A stretch of 64,000 nucleotides of DNA from Reinekea sp. G2M2-21 (GCF_015687175.1 NZ_JADPQG010000002.1:1-64000); one strand, 5' to 3'; counted from the first letter of the stretch, positions 27,764-37,264 are shown. A program made the numbers and translations. The notes: generated by a model from the letters alone, not told the origin.

Positions 27764-28226
27764 TCAAACGGTTTAGGCATCGAGTTAGTCGTCGCTAGTA
27801 AGACGGTGGCCGCTTTATCTGACGACTTTTTTGGCGGGCAGCTGGACTTTAAGGACCGAGTATTTTGTGTTCTGAACAGCACTGGTCATTTCCAGCAACA
27901 CACACGTCATGCTTTTCCCTTAATCTAATAGTGTTCTGGCAAAGGTGATCTGAACCGATCCGAGTTGCCTTTCGTGTCCATAGTCGTTCTGAAGCCGCTC
28001 TATTGACCTATGTCTATTTCTATAGCACCTCCGAATGATTAGGCTTGCGTAACCCTACACGATCACATAGCCTCAATTTAGCCCTTTGGGGGCTTCCAAC
28101 TTCAAATGCCAGGAGTATTTAATGAATGTTTCCAATGCTACATCCGTTTCAGTTCATACCATTCATTCAATGAGCACCCGGTTCTAGTAGCAAGTTAAAC
28201 CGGTTGTTCCACAAGGGAATAAACCG
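27764..28226. other. Intergenic region upstream of the 28227 acetyltransferase
   Basis: The first 300 bp contain nothing recognisable. A small stem (AGCCC/GGGCT) lies at about 28079-28093, followed by a 21-codon ORF with a good ribosome-binding site (28122-28187) and a CGGTT/AACCG inverted repeat before the next gene. Confidence 0.4.
28122..28187 (+). CDS. Possible leader peptide (21 codons)
   Basis: ATG at 28122 has AGGAG 7 bp upstream and the frame ends at TAG 28185-28187, 39 bp before the acetyltransferase start. The peptide is rich in Ser, Thr, Val and His. Position and ribosome-binding site suggest a translated leader that could control the gene downstream, but no clear alternative hairpins were traced. 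Confidence 0.25.
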   Translation: MNVSNATSVSVHTIHSMSTRF

Positions 28227-29474
28227 TTGAAAATTTCTGACTTTACGATTCGTACCGCTAACTCGAATACAGATTGCGCACGCCTTGAATCCTTATTCGA
28301 TGCAGTCTTTCTTCCTGAACAGGTTGGCAAGTTCGCCAGCACGTTAATTCAACACCACCCGGAATCTAATCATGCCTGCTGGTTCATGGCAGAACATAAG
28401 AGATCGGGTCAACTTGCCGCCGCATTCACACTCATTCCGTGGCACTGGACTTGGTTTGGTAAAGACATAACCGTTGCAGAACAGGGTGTTGTAGCGACCT
28501 TGCCAGAGTTCAGAGGATTGGGATTGCAAAGGCGTTTAAACGCTGCTTTCGATGAAGAACTGAAAATACGTGCAGCTGACCTAGCCATCATTCAAGGCAT
28601 ACCCGGATTCTACCACACCTTTGACTATTATTATGCCCTGCCAATAGATAACCACATTAACTTAGAGTGGCGGCAAATCCCGGACGCAGCATTTAATAAA
28701 CTTAAATTCCGACAAGCCAAGCTAAGTGACGTTGCCTTTTTAATGGCGCAAGAACAGAGTGCTGCCCAAATTTTTGACTCTACTAACAAACGTGATGAGA
28801 AAACCTGGCAATACTTGCTCACCCATAGCAAGGAAACCGAGTATGGTTCAGATGTCTGGATAGGCGAGAATAATGGAGCGCCACAGGTTTTCTTCCGGCG
28901 GAACTATACCGGTTTCGGTGATGGCATGATTATCAGCGAAGCAAGCGAGTGTTTAACCTATTCACAAGCCTTAGAAATACTTAGCTTTTTAAAACAACTG
29001 AACGTAGATATTCAAAAACCCTATCTTCGGCTCAATTTGAGTAATGATGCCTCATTAAGTCGTGTCGCGTTTCAATTGGGTGCACCAAAAGGTGAGCCTT
29101 ACGGATTTCAAATTAAAATTGTCGACCATCGACGCTGGCTTGAGAAACAAAGTGAGTTATTTACTAACAGACTGAAGAATAGTGCATTGAAAGATTTCAC
29201 AGGTGTTTTGCGGTTGGATTTGTTTCGACAAGCTATTGATATAGCGTTTGATAATGGCCACTGCATTCAAGTGACTAACGCCAACGAACATGAAACAACG
29301 AGTGCTAATGTCTGTATTCCCTTTAACTTAGCACCTGCGCTGTTTTTGGGTCGGCATAGTTGGCGCGAACTGCGTAAAACTCGTCCAGACTTAATTTGCG
29401 ATAACCCCATTGGCAAGATATTTATGGACACACTTTTTCCGAAGATCACCAGTTGGCACCCACTCCCATATTAG
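28227..29474 (+). CDS. Large GNAT family acetyltransferase (Eis-like size)
   Basis: A 415-residue protein. Residues about 8-150 form a GNAT domain with the acetyl-CoA loop VVATLPEFRGLGLQRRLNAAF at about 88-108 and a FYHTF strand. The second half contains another GNAT-like region and a sterol-carrier-like tail, so the overall length resembles Eis-type multi-acetyltransferases. The substrate is unknown. The gene is followed by an intrinsic terminator. It is preceded by a possible leader ORF. Confidence 0.7.
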   Translation: MKISDFTIRTANSNTDCARLESLFDAVFLPEQVGKFASTLIQHHPESNHACWFMAEHKRSGQLAAAFTLIPWHWTWFGKDITVAEQGVVATLPEFRGLGLQRRLNAAFDEELKIRAADLAIIQGIPGFYHTFDYYYALPIDNHINLEWRQIPDAAFNKLKFRQAKLSDVAFLMAQEQSAAQIFDSTNKRDEKTWQYLLTHSKETEYGSDVWIGENNGAPQVFFRRNYTGFGDGMIISEASECLTYSQALEILSFLKQLNVDIQKPYLRLNLSNDASLSRVAFQLGAPKGEPYGFQIKIVDHRRWLEKQSELFTNRLKNSALKDFTGVLRLDLFRQAIDIAFDNGHCIQVTNANEHETTSANVCIPFNLAPALFLGRHSWRELRKTRPDLICDNPIGKIFMDTLFPKITSWHPLPY

Positions 29475-29538
29475 AGAAACCATGAATCAAAAAACGTCTT
29501 GAAAAAAGCAGCGAACCGATCTGAGAAAAATTACGCCA

Positions 29539-29562
29539 CTGCCCCGTAAAGGGGCAGCTTTT
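29539..29562 (+). terminator. Intrinsic terminator after the 28227 gene
   Basis: CTGCCCC at 29539-29545 pairs with GGGGCAG at 29551-29557, followed by CTTTT. It lies about 65 bp after the stop codon. Confidence 0.8.
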
Positions 29563-29678
29563 ATGTTTACACCGCAATTCGAAATGTTGGGTGGCGACAG
29601 ATAAAGACCGTGCTCAATAATCGCGGTGGAGAAGGGACCGGTTTTTATGTCGCCGTCGTATTTCGTTGTTCACTCAAA

Positions 29679-31013
29679 TTAAAACAAACCCTGCTGCCCA
29701 CCTTGCATCAGCGCTTCAATGTCTTGTGGATCCTTAATGACGGCTTCGCTGAGCACGTTGCAACCGTCTTTGGTGACAACGACATCGTCTTCAATACGCA
29801 CACCAATACCGCGCCATTTTTCTTCGACATCCTGGTTATCGGGTGAAATATAAATTCCCGGTTCAATGGTCAATACCATACCCGGTTCCAGCACACGCCA
29901 TTCGCCGCCGACTTTGTAGTCGCCCACATCATGCACGTCCATACCCAGCCAGTGTCCGGTTTTGTGCATGAAGAATTCTTTAAAGGCTTCTTCTTCAATC
30001 AGTTTTTTCACATCACCTTTAAGCAGGCCCAGTTCCACTAGACCTTCGGTGAGGATACGCACCACCACGTTGTGTGGTTCGATCCAAGTAGCGCCGGGTT
30101 TCACCGCATCGATTGCAGCGTATTGCGATTTCAGTACCAGGTCATAAATGGCCCGTTGCTCGGTACTGAATTTTCCATTGACCGGGAACGTCCGGGTGAT
30201 GTCCGACGCGTAGTACTGCAATTCGGCACCGGCGTCGATCAGGACCAGATCGCCGTCGTTCAGCTTTTGGTTGTTTTCAACATAATGCAGTACACAGGCG
30301 TTTCGGCCACCACCGACAATCGCGGTGTACGCCGGGCGCGGACTGCCGCCCATCATGCATTCATGTTCAATTTCGGCTTGCAGTTGATATTCCCACATGC
30401 CGGGTTTGCAACTGCGCATGGCGCGCATATGGGCAGCAGCGCTGAGTTTCGCCGCGTCGGCCATAATTGCAATTTCCTGCTTGGACTTTTTCAAGCGCAT
30501 GTCGTGTAACAGGTGAGCAATATCCGAAAAGTCGTCCGGTGGTACCGCGCCCTGACGAACTTTGCTGCGGATCTGGTTTAGCCAGGTCATCAGCTGATGG
30601 TCGAAACCCGAATCAACGCCCATGTGCGCATATACGCGCGTTTTCCCTTCCATCAAACCAGGCAAGATGTCGTCAATGTCGTCAATCGGAAAAGCATCGT
30701 CAGCACCGTACTCGCTGACGGCGCCGTCCGGACCGGCGCGATAGCCGTCCCAGATTTCTCGCTCTTTGTCTTTGTCTCGTACGAACAATACGTATTCGGC
30801 CTGTTCACGGCCCGGCATTAACACCGCCAGGGCATCGGGCTCATCAAACCCAGTCAGGTACTGGAAATCGCTGTTCTGACGAAAACCGAAGTGTACGTCG
30901 TTATTCCGGATAATTTCCTGCGCGGATGGGATGATGGCAATACTGCCCTCTTCCATCTGCTCCATGAGGCGAATACGGCGCTCTTTGAACTCGTTTACAC
31001 TGATACTTTTCAT
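29679..31013 (-). CDS. pepP: Xaa-Pro aminopeptidase
   Basis: The 444-residue enzyme removes an N-terminal residue preceding proline, in the cytoplasm. The N-terminal creatinase-like domain (about 1-170) is followed by the pita-bread metallopeptidase fold. Metal ligands are visible: LIDAGAE and SDITRTFP (Asp pair), HKTGHWLGMDVHD (His), TIEPGIYI (Glu) and GVRIEDDVVV (Glu). It is encoded 9 bp after the YgfB family gene on the same strand, an order typical of gammaproteobacteria, where ubiH often follows; here no ubiH follows. Confidence 0.94.
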   Translation of the reverse strand: MKSISVNEFKERRIRLMEQMEEGSIAIIPSAQEIIRNNDVHFGFRQNSDFQYLTGFDEPDALAVLMPGREQAEYVLFVRDKDKEREIWDGYRAGPDGAVSEYGADDAFPIDDIDDILPGLMEGKTRVYAHMGVDSGFDHQLMTWLNQIRSKVRQGAVPPDDFSDIAHLLHDMRLKKSKQEIAIMADAAKLSAAAHMRAMRSCKPGMWEYQLQAEIEHECMMGGSPRPAYTAIVGGGRNACVLHYVENNQKLNDGDLVLIDAGAELQYYASDITRTFPVNGKFSTEQRAIYDLVLKSQYAAIDAVKPGATWIEPHNVVVRILTEGLVELGLLKGDVKKLIEEEAFKEFFMHKTGHWLGMDVHDVGDYKVGGEWRVLEPGMVLTIEPGIYISPDNQDVEEKWRGIGVRIEDDVVVTKDGCNVLSEAVIKDPQDIEALMQGGQQGLF

Positions 31014-31022
31014 GGCACTCTC

Positions 31023-31613
31023 TTAGTGAACGGTGGTTTCGCCATCCGTCGTCGCGGGTGGCTCGTTATATTCTAAAAATACGGTCAGTGCGCTGACCCG
31101 AACGTGCTCAGCAACGGCAAGATAGTCGTCTTCGTCGGCGTCCTGTTCTTCAGCACTAAGGGCGTCTACTTGCGCAATTTCGGCCAGATCTTCGAGGATT
31201 TCTTGCAATGTTGCGGGCATGTCGCTGGTTTCCTGTACGACGCCAGTGGCGCCAAAGGCGCCCAGGAAACTGCCTGTCCATTCACTCAAAGCATCTAACC
31301 GATCCGCCATCGGAGTCTCTTCGTCAGGCAGAATCAGCCGGAACGCCAGCCCTTCGTCCTGCAATTCGCTCAGCGTTTTGAAATACAGCCCCTGCAGAAT
31401 GGTGATATGACTTTCCTGCACTTCTTCTGTGGGCGCCATCTGGTCCAATGCCCAGTCCAGCCAGTCGTCTTGTGTCATGCGTTTGCCCGCAGACAACACA
31501 CCGGTGATCGAGCCATGCAGATAGGTGGGGGACAGGGTTGAACCCATTTTGACAAACAGTTCGGCAAGGTCTTCGAATTGCAGTTCAATGCCGGCCGCAT
31601 TTACTTCGGACAT
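31023..31613 (-). CDS. ygfB: YgfB/UPF0149 family protein
   Basis: I start at the ATG at 31613 (MSEVNAAG), which has GGAGA 7 bp upstream; the ORF can be extended but without homology. The 196-residue acidic, helical protein has YgfB features: THLHGSITGVLSAGK-like start, WTGSFLGAFGA in the centre and VFLEYNEPP at the C-terminus. It is co-transcribed with pepP and is divergent from zapA, as in related genomes. The molecular function of the family is poorly defined; a Pseudomonas relative affects gene regulation. Confidence 0.88.
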   Translation of the reverse strand: MSEVNAAGIELQFEDLAELFVKMGSTLSPTYLHGSITGVLSAGKRMTQDDWLDWALDQMAPTEEVQESHITILQGLYFKTLSELQDEGLAFRLILPDEETPMADRLDALSEWTGSFLGAFGATGVVQETSDMPATLQEILEDLAEIAQVDALSAEEQDADEDDYLAVAEHVRVSALTVFLEYNEPPATTDGETTVH

Positions 31614-31939
31614 GTGTTCTCCAGTAATTGGGGCGCAGCGCAATTGCGCGCCCGGAAATCAGTAACGGACAATGCTATCACGGCCACTGGAAATGCACAG
31701 GTGTTGAGCAGAAAATGCCATTAAAAACCGATGAAAAGAGATTTTTACACCACAGCACGCTAAGCCCATCACAGAACGCTCACCCATGGCTTTTCACGGC
31801 GCTGAAAAACCGTATAACAGTGAATGAAGAACGGGAATATCAACAACTTAGATGACAATAGTGACAAACGGCTTGAGTTCTCCCACAATGCTACTTCCGT
31901 TGCCTATTTTTTCAGCTGGTTTATAGGGTCTGGTACACC
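31614..31939. other. Divergent intergenic region ygfB / ZapB-like gene
   Basis: About 325 bp hold the promoters for both directions. No gene or hairpin stands out. A weak TTGCCT-TATAGG pair at 31900-31927 is too close to the start codon at 31940 to be convincing. Confidence 0.4.
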
Positions 31940-32152
31940 ATGTCGAATCAAGAATTGCTCGCGCTCGAACGTAAAGTTGACGAGCTGATAACACTTTATA
32001 AAAACCTGGAGCAGGAAAAACGCCTGTTGCAGGCTGAACGCGAGGCCTGGAAGGCCGAGCGGGCCAAGCTGATCAAGCAAAATGAATTGGCGCGTTCACG
32101 TGTTGAAGCCATGATTGAGCGCTTGAAAACCATGGAGCAAACCAATGGCTGA
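31940..32152 (+). CDS. ZapB-like coiled-coil protein (TIGR02449 type)
   Basis: A 70-residue protein that is a single coiled coil: heptads from LLALERKVDELITLYKNL to the C-terminus, with many Glu, Lys and Arg. Small proteins of this type sit directly before zapA in many gammaproteobacteria and are taken to act with ZapA at the division ring. Its last 8 bases overlap the start of zapA, so the two are translationally coupled. Assignment rests on coiled coil plus position. Confidence 0.82.
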   Translation: MSNQELLALERKVDELITLYKNLEQEKRLLQAEREAWKAERAKLIKQNELARSRVEAMIERLKTMEQTNG

Positions 32153-32468
32153 ACAAAAAACCCTGTCGGTCACGATTCTGGATCGGGAGTACCTGGTAGC
32201 CTGTCCTGCTGGCCAGGAAAAGAAATTGACTGAAGCAGCCTCGACATTGAACGATAAAATGCGGGAAATCCGGGAAACCGGAAAGGTTTTTGGTATTGAA
32301 CGTATCGCGGTCATGGCGGCACTGAACCTAACCCACGAGTTGTTGCAAGCGAAACCCGAAAATGCGAACGATCACTCAGCAATTATGCGTTTAAGCGGTA
32401 AACTGGACGCCATTCTACCGAACCATGACGCAGACCCACTCGGCTTGGGTCTGGATTTTGAGGACTGA
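32145..32468 (+). CDS. zapA: Cell division protein ZapA
   Basis: A 107-residue protein with the ZapA core: SVTILDREYLVACPAGQEKKLTEAA at the N-terminus, then a helical dimerisation region (IERIAVMAALNLTHELL). ZapA cross-links FtsZ filaments at the Z-ring. The ATG overlaps the preceding coiled-coil gene by 8 bp. In most relatives the 6S RNA gene and fau follow zapA directly; here they are 4.8 kb further on. Confidence 0.9.
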   Translation: MAEQKTLSVTILDREYLVACPAGQEKKLTEAASTLNDKMREIRETGKVFGIERIAVMAALNLTHELLQAKPENANDHSAIMRLSGKLDAILPNHDADPLGLGLDFED

Positions 32469-32470
32469 GC

Positions 32471-33205
32471 ATGTTCGCCCGACAATGGATTCTTATCGCT
32501 GCTTGCGTTACCAGCTTAACCGCCTGTTTCCCGGCTCGGGAAATATCGCAGGATAATGCTGTGGACATTTTGTCGGTCAATAATCGCCTGAGCCAGATGC
32601 AACAAGCGACCGTAGATGGCTTCTCTACTCCTCAAATCAACAATCAATCACTCGAACGCTTGCTGGTCAGCCGCATTAGTAACAATACGGTGACCGGCGA
32701 GTGTCACAACAATCAGGGGAGCTTCCTGTTCACCCGGTCCGAAACAGACGATGTGTTCTCATTGGTTTTTGACCAGTGCGCGGGGGACGATGGTGGCCAA
32801 TTGGATGGCGCCCTTTCTGGCGAATTCACTTCCGAAGACGACAGCTACAGTGTCGTGTTAAGCGGTGATATAGATGCATCAAAGGGAAATGAGTCCATTG
32901 CCTTAGCCCCTTTGACACTGTCGCTGGGTTTTACTCTGTCTGACACTGATATTAGTTTCGAGATGAGCCATGGCGGCGTCTACGACTATGACACTCGTTT
33001 CTACAAAGGCAAGGTCACGGTCGAAACGGTTGAACCTATCTCGTTCAGCTCGACAACCTTAAGCTGGACCGGCAAAGTAAATTACACCGACAGCAAAGGT
33101 AACGTGCTCACCGTCGAATACGATAATAACGGTGTGCACCTGTCTTTCAACAGTGTGCACTTCAAAACCTATACCACCGGCGAGTGGTTGCAGAAGTTCA
33201 ACTGA
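32471..33205 (+). CDS. Putative lipoprotein of unknown function
   Basis: A 244-residue protein with a type II signal peptide (AACVTSLTAC, lipobox LTAC at about 16-19). The mature part is mostly beta strands with alternating hydrophobic residues, acidic, with cysteines at about 80 and 103 that could form a disulfide. It starts 2 bp after the zapA stop and is probably in that operon, though its function is unrelated on sight. No family is recognised. It ends the operon before a long hairpin. Confidence 0.65.
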   Translation: MFARQWILIAACVTSLTACFPAREISQDNAVDILSVNNRLSQMQQATVDGFSTPQINNQSLERLLVSRISNNTVTGECHNNQGSFLFTRSETDDVFSLVFDQCAGDDGGQLDGALSGEFTSEDDSYSVVLSGDIDASKGNESIALAPLTLSLGFTLSDTDISFEMSHGGVYDYDTRFYKGKVTVETVEPISFSSTTLSWTGKVNYTDSKGNVLTVEYDNNGVHLSFNSVHFKTYTTGEWLQKFN

Positions 33206-33216
33206 CAGCCAATCAA

Positions 33217-33249
33217 GCAGATCGCGTAGGGCTGGCCCTGGCGATCTGC
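33217..33249. terminator. Hairpin between convergent lipoprotein and gabT genes
   Basis: GCAGATCGC at 33217-33225 pairs with GCGATCTGC at 33241-33249, with an inner AGGGC/GCCCT stem. It has no T-run but fits exactly between two convergent stop codons. Confidence 0.55.
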
Positions 33250-33251
33250 GA

Positions 33252-34535
33252 TCAAACCAGAATATTCGCCAATATCCCGTCCAACTTATCGAACCCTTCG
33301 TGAATTAAAGCATCCGTGATGGTCAGCGCTGGCAAGAATCGGATCACGTTGCCGTAATAGCCACAAGGCAACAAGATCAAACCCGCCTGTTGGGCGTTAG
33401 CAATGATCTTCTGAGTAAGCTCCGTATTGGGTTGATGTGGATTGCCATCGACCACCAATTCCATGGCGATCATGGCACCGTTAATTCGGGCCTCACCAAC
33501 AACCCCTGGATAGCGCTCTGCCACGGCCTGGATACGCTGTTCAAAAACAGCGCCAATGTCGTTGGCACGAGCCACCAGATTTTCTTCCTCCATCACATCC
33601 AATACCGCTAACGCGGCAGCGCAACCCACCGGTGAGCCACCATAGGTGCCACCCAAACCGCCCGGTAACGGCGCATCCATAATGTCTGCTTTACCGACCA
33701 CGGCCGACAGCGGGTAACCACCGGCGATACCTTTGGCCATGGTCATGAGGTCGGCCTCAATGCCGGCACGTTCGGAATTAAAGAAATAACCGGTACGGCC
33801 AAACCCGGATTGAATTTCATCCATGATCAGCACGATGCCTTCTTTGTCACACAGCTCACGCAGGTATTGAAGAAACTCTGTCGGCGCTGCGTAAAAGCCA
33901 CCCTCACCCTGCACTGGCTCGATGATGATGGCCGCGACGTCACGCGCTTCAATCGAGGTTTTAAAAATGGTCTGCAGGCCATGAATGGCATCCTCCACGC
34001 TGACGCCATGCAATGCCATCGGGAATGGTGCGTGGTAAATATCGCCAGGAAACGGCCCAAACAGATGTTTGTAGGGCAGGGTTTTCCCGGTCAACGCCAT
34101 CCCCATGCTGGTGCGACCATGAAAACCACCGGTGAAGGCAATGGTCCCGCGTCGTCCGGTATGAGCACGGGCAATCTTAACGGCATTTTCAACGGCCTCG
34201 GCTCCGGTGCTGACAAACATGCTCTTTTTAGGACTGTCGCCCGGCATGAGTGCATTCAGTTTTTCGGCCAGTTCTACAGCTTGCTCATAGGGATTAACCA
34301 TGACGCAGGTGTGCGAAAAATTGGCTACCTGAGCCTGCACGGCGGCGACGATTTTCGGGTGGCTGTGACCGGTATTGCAGACGGCAATTCCGGTGCCGAA
34401 ATCAATGTATCGGTTACCATCGGCATCCCACACTTCGGCGTTTTTCGCCTTGGTCACATAGGCGCTGTACATGTTGCCCATACCACGGGCAACCGCGGCC
34501 ACTTTACGTTCTTGCAGCTGCTGGTTTTTACTCAT
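33252..34535 (-). CDS. gabT: 4-aminobutyrate aminotransferase
   Basis: Start at the ATG at 34535, with GGAGAG 7 bp upstream; the TTG four codons earlier overlaps that site. The 427-residue enzyme is the usual length. It moves the amino group from GABA to 2-oxoglutarate using PLP. Visible features: FTGGFHGRTSMG (phosphate-binding region), IIIEPVQGEGGFYAAP, IMDEIQSGFGRTG, and the PLP Lys in MTMAKGIAGGYPLSAV. It follows gabD by 16 bp on the same strand. The product, succinic semialdehyde, is the substrate of GabD. Confidence 0.92.
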   Translation of the reverse strand: MSKNQQLQERKVAAVARGMGNMYSAYVTKAKNAEVWDADGNRYIDFGTGIAVCNTGHSHPKIVAAVQAQVANFSHTCVMVNPYEQAVELAEKLNALMPGDSPKKSMFVSTGAEAVENAVKIARAHTGRRGTIAFTGGFHGRTSMGMALTGKTLPYKHLFGPFPGDIYHAPFPMALHGVSVEDAIHGLQTIFKTSIEARDVAAIIIEPVQGEGGFYAAPTEFLQYLRELCDKEGIVLIMDEIQSGFGRTGYFFNSERAGIEADLMTMAKGIAGGYPLSAVVGKADIMDAPLPGGLGGTYGGSPVGCAAALAVLDVMEEENLVARANDIGAVFEQRIQAVAERYPGVVGEARINGAMIAMELVVDGNPHQPNTELTQKIIANAQQAGLILLPCGYYGNVIRFLPALTITDALIHEGFDKLDGILANILV

Positions 34536-34551
34536 GATTCTCTCCAAAAAA

Positions 34552-36003
34552 TTAAGCGTTTAAGCCGCCCATGCACAAATATTTAATTTCGATGTACTCA
34601 TCGATACCGTATTTCGATCCTTCCCGCCCTAAACCGGACGACTTCATGCCACCAAAGGGAGCTGCAGCGTTGGAAATAATGCCTTCATTGATACCGACCA
34701 TGCCGTAGTCCAGCCCTTCCGATACCCGCCAGATACGGCCTATATCACGCGAATAGAAATAAGCGGCCAGACCAAACTCGGTGTCGTTGGCGATGGCAAT
34801 GGCCTCGGCTTCGGTGGAGAACTTAATCACCGGTGCTACCGGACCAAAGATCTCGATCGCAGAAATCGGCATGTCATTGGTGACCTGCGTTAACACCGTC
34901 GGCGTGTAGAACGAACCACCCAACGCATGCCCATGGCCACCCAAGGCCACCTTCGCGCCCGCAGCCACAGAATCTTCAACGCGTTGATGAATATCCTGCA
35001 TCGCTTTTTCATGAATTAAAGGACCAATCGCGACGCCTTCGCTCATGCCATTGCCGACCCGCATGTCATTCACCGCTTTAACGAACTTTTCCACAAAGGC
35101 ATCGTGTACCGATTCCTGCACCAGAATGCGATTCGCGCACACACAGGTCTGCCCAGCATTACGATATTTCGACGCTAGCGCACCAGTAACCGCCGCGTCG
35201 AGGTCGGCATCATCAAACACGATAAATGGAGCATTGCCACCCAGTTCCATCGATACTTTTTTAACCGTACTGGCCGATTGCGCGATCAGTTGTTTGCCAA
35301 CGGCAGTCGAACCGGTAAAGGAGAATTTGGCAACGTCCGGGCTTTCCGTAAATACCTTGCCGATTCCTTTTGCATCGGTGCCCACCACGACGTTAAACAC
35401 CCCCTCGGGGATTCCGGCCATTTCCGCCAGTTTGGCTAACGCCAGTGCCGATAGTGGCGTTAATTCACTAGGGCGGATGACAAAGGTACATCCTGCTGCC
35501 AACGCGGGCGCGGCTTTACGGGTAATCATCGAGTTGGGGAAATTCCAAGGCGTGATAGAAGCGACAACACCCACTGGCTGTTTTATCACCAGCAGTCGTT
35601 TGTCATTTGAAGGCGCGGGAATGGTATCGCCGTAAATGCGTTTACCTTCTTCAGCAAACCACTCCACAAACGAAGCACCATAGCCAACTTCGCCTTTAGC
35701 TTCAGCCAGAGGTTTACCTTGCTCAAGCGTCATGATGACACCCAGCTCATGCTGGTATTCCATCATCAGGTTGAACCATTTGCGCAAAATAGCTGACCGC
35801 TCACTGGCGGTTTTGGCGCGCCAGGCCGGAAACGCATCTTTGGCTGCTTGAACTGCCTGTTGGGCAACAGCAACATCGGCGTCGGCAACATGCGCCAACA
35901 CGTCCCCTGTTGCCGGATTGGTCACAGCAAAGGTCTTTGCGCCCGTTAGCCATTGCCCACCGACATAGGATGTGTCCGCCATCAACTTGGGATGTATGGT
36001 CAT
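34552..36003 (-). CDS. gabD: Succinate-semialdehyde dehydrogenase
   Basis: I start at the ATG at 36003 (MTIHPKLMAD), preceded by GGAGGGC at 7 bp; an upstream ATG lies inside that site. The 483 residues match GabD in length. The ALDH core shows PWNFPNSMITRKAAPALAAG, the catalytic Glu in MELGGNAPFIVFDDAD, and the catalytic Cys in NAGQTCVCANR. It oxidises succinic semialdehyde to succinate with NAD(P). It is the first gene of the gabD-gabT operon and is divergent from a LysR gene. Confidence 0.92.
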   Translation of the reverse strand: MTIHPKLMADTSYVGGQWLTGAKTFAVTNPATGDVLAHVADADVAVAQQAVQAAKDAFPAWRAKTASERSAILRKWFNLMMEYQHELGVIMTLEQGKPLAEAKGEVGYGASFVEWFAEEGKRIYGDTIPAPSNDKRLLVIKQPVGVVASITPWNFPNSMITRKAAPALAAGCTFVIRPSELTPLSALALAKLAEMAGIPEGVFNVVVGTDAKGIGKVFTESPDVAKFSFTGSTAVGKQLIAQSASTVKKVSMELGGNAPFIVFDDADLDAAVTGALASKYRNAGQTCVCANRILVQESVHDAFVEKFVKAVNDMRVGNGMSEGVAIGPLIHEKAMQDIHQRVEDSVAAGAKVALGGHGHALGGSFYTPTVLTQVTNDMPISAIEIFGPVAPVIKFSTEAEAIAIANDTEFGLAAYFYSRDIGRIWRVSEGLDYGMVGINEGIISNAAAPFGGMKSSGLGREGSKYGIDEYIEIKYLCMGGLNA

Positions 36004-36115
36004 ACTGAAGCCCTCCATAAGGTTCGTTGTGGTTGTATTTGAATGCATTCGTAAAAGCTGTTAAATATAAAACTTTCAAACTAATGTTTGATGCTCATAA
36101 AACTTAAGGCAAACC

Positions 36116-37045
36116 ATGACGACAAAGCACGCGCTGATCCCCCGCCCCGTTTCCGAATACGACTTGCGTTTATTGCGAATCTTCAAAGTCGTTGTGGAAT
36201 GTGGCGGGTTTGCTGCGGCAGAGTCGGTGTTGAACATTACCCGCTCAACCATCAGCGTGCATATGTCCAATCTTGAAAGCCGTATGCAGCTCAAGCTCGC
36301 CAGTCGCGGTCGAGGCGGGTTTTCCCTGACCGAAGAAGGCCGTACAGTTTATGAAGGCCTGTTAGTCTTGTTTCAGTCGTTAAATGACTTTGCTTTGTTG
36401 GTCCAAAACCTCGATAACGAGTTGGATGGCGAAATTGCTATCCTCTGCTCCGACCAAGTCGCCTTGACCCGTCAACTCAGACTAGCTGAAGTTATTGCTT
36501 ACTTACAGGACAACGCACCAAATTTGCAGCCCGCGATCAACGCGGACACCATCCCCAATATCGAGCGGGCCATTCTCAAAGGTGAGGCTCAGATTGGCAT
36601 CATCCCTGAGTACCGCCACATCGATGGCCTTAATTATCAACAGTGCTACACCGAACCCTACTACCTGTGTGTCGGGCAACGGCACCCGTTGTTTGACCGG
36701 GACGATAGCCTTATTGATGACACCGACATTCTGGGCAGCCAAACCGTGCACCCAGGCGTAGACGTGAATCTGAGCGGCATAGAGCAGTTCCGTACCATGA
36801 ATCTGGCGGCCCGCGCTTACCAGTTCGATACGCGGACTCCGCTGATTCTTTCGGGTAAATACCTGGGGTTTTTCCCACTCAGTTACATACAGGGTTTTCT
36901 GGATCGGGGTGAAGTTCGCCTGTTGCAACCGGATCGGCGCTATTACAGCGTCGATCACGTCATCGTCACCCGGAACACCGGGAAAACCGACCCCAAAGTC
37001 GACTTGTTTCTGAAAGCCTTCTCGCAAGTTCAGGGAGCGTCTTGA
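36116..37045 (+). CDS. LysR family regulator, likely of gabDT
   Basis: A 309-residue LysR protein. The helix-turn-helix is at about 28-50 (GGFAAAESVLNITRSTISVHMSNLE), with LASRGRGGFSLTEEGR following. The ligand domain contains QIGIIPEYRHIDGLNYQQCYTEPYYLCVG. It is divergent from gabD with a 112-bp gap, so control of GABA use is the natural inference. Its start ATG has AAGGC upstream. The 6S RNA gene follows 220 bp after the stop. Confidence 0.85.
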   Translation: MTTKHALIPRPVSEYDLRLLRIFKVVVECGGFAAAESVLNITRSTISVHMSNLESRMQLKLASRGRGGFSLTEEGRTVYEGLLVLFQSLNDFALLVQNLDNELDGEIAILCSDQVALTRQLRLAEVIAYLQDNAPNLQPAINADTIPNIERAILKGEAQIGIIPEYRHIDGLNYQQCYTEPYYLCVGQRHPLFDRDDSLIDDTDILGSQTVHPGVDVNLSGIEQFRTMNLAARAYQFDTRTPLILSGKYLGFFPLSYIQGFLDRGEVRLLQPDRRYYSVDHVIVTRNTGKTDPKVDLFLKAFSQVQGAS

Positions 37046-37229
37046 TTGATTACCTCGGATCCAACGCGCACCCGATTGCATAGGTCATTTTGAGGCGTCG
37101 CGCTGAGCATTTTTAAATCGATTGTGCATATTAAAGAGCGGTGATAGATCGTTGAATTTCAAGGGATTTTTGCGTTTGGTCTTTTCGTGTAAAAGGTCGG
37201 AATTCTTTTTACGAAACCTGAATGTCAAG

Positions 37230-37258
37230 ACTGTCTTTTAACTAATTTTCCTTATAAT
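37230..37258 (+). promoter_or_regulatory. 6S RNA promoter
   Basis: A perfect -10 box TATAAT lies at 37253-37258, about 8 bp before the inferred 5' end of the 6S RNA. The -35 region (near CTGTCT at 37231) is weak. Confidence 0.6.
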
Positions 37259-37264
37259 CAACTT

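Noticed and set aside
33810-34586. 258-codon plus-strand ORF
   Set aside because: It is the antisense shadow of gabT, whose reading frame has full homology.
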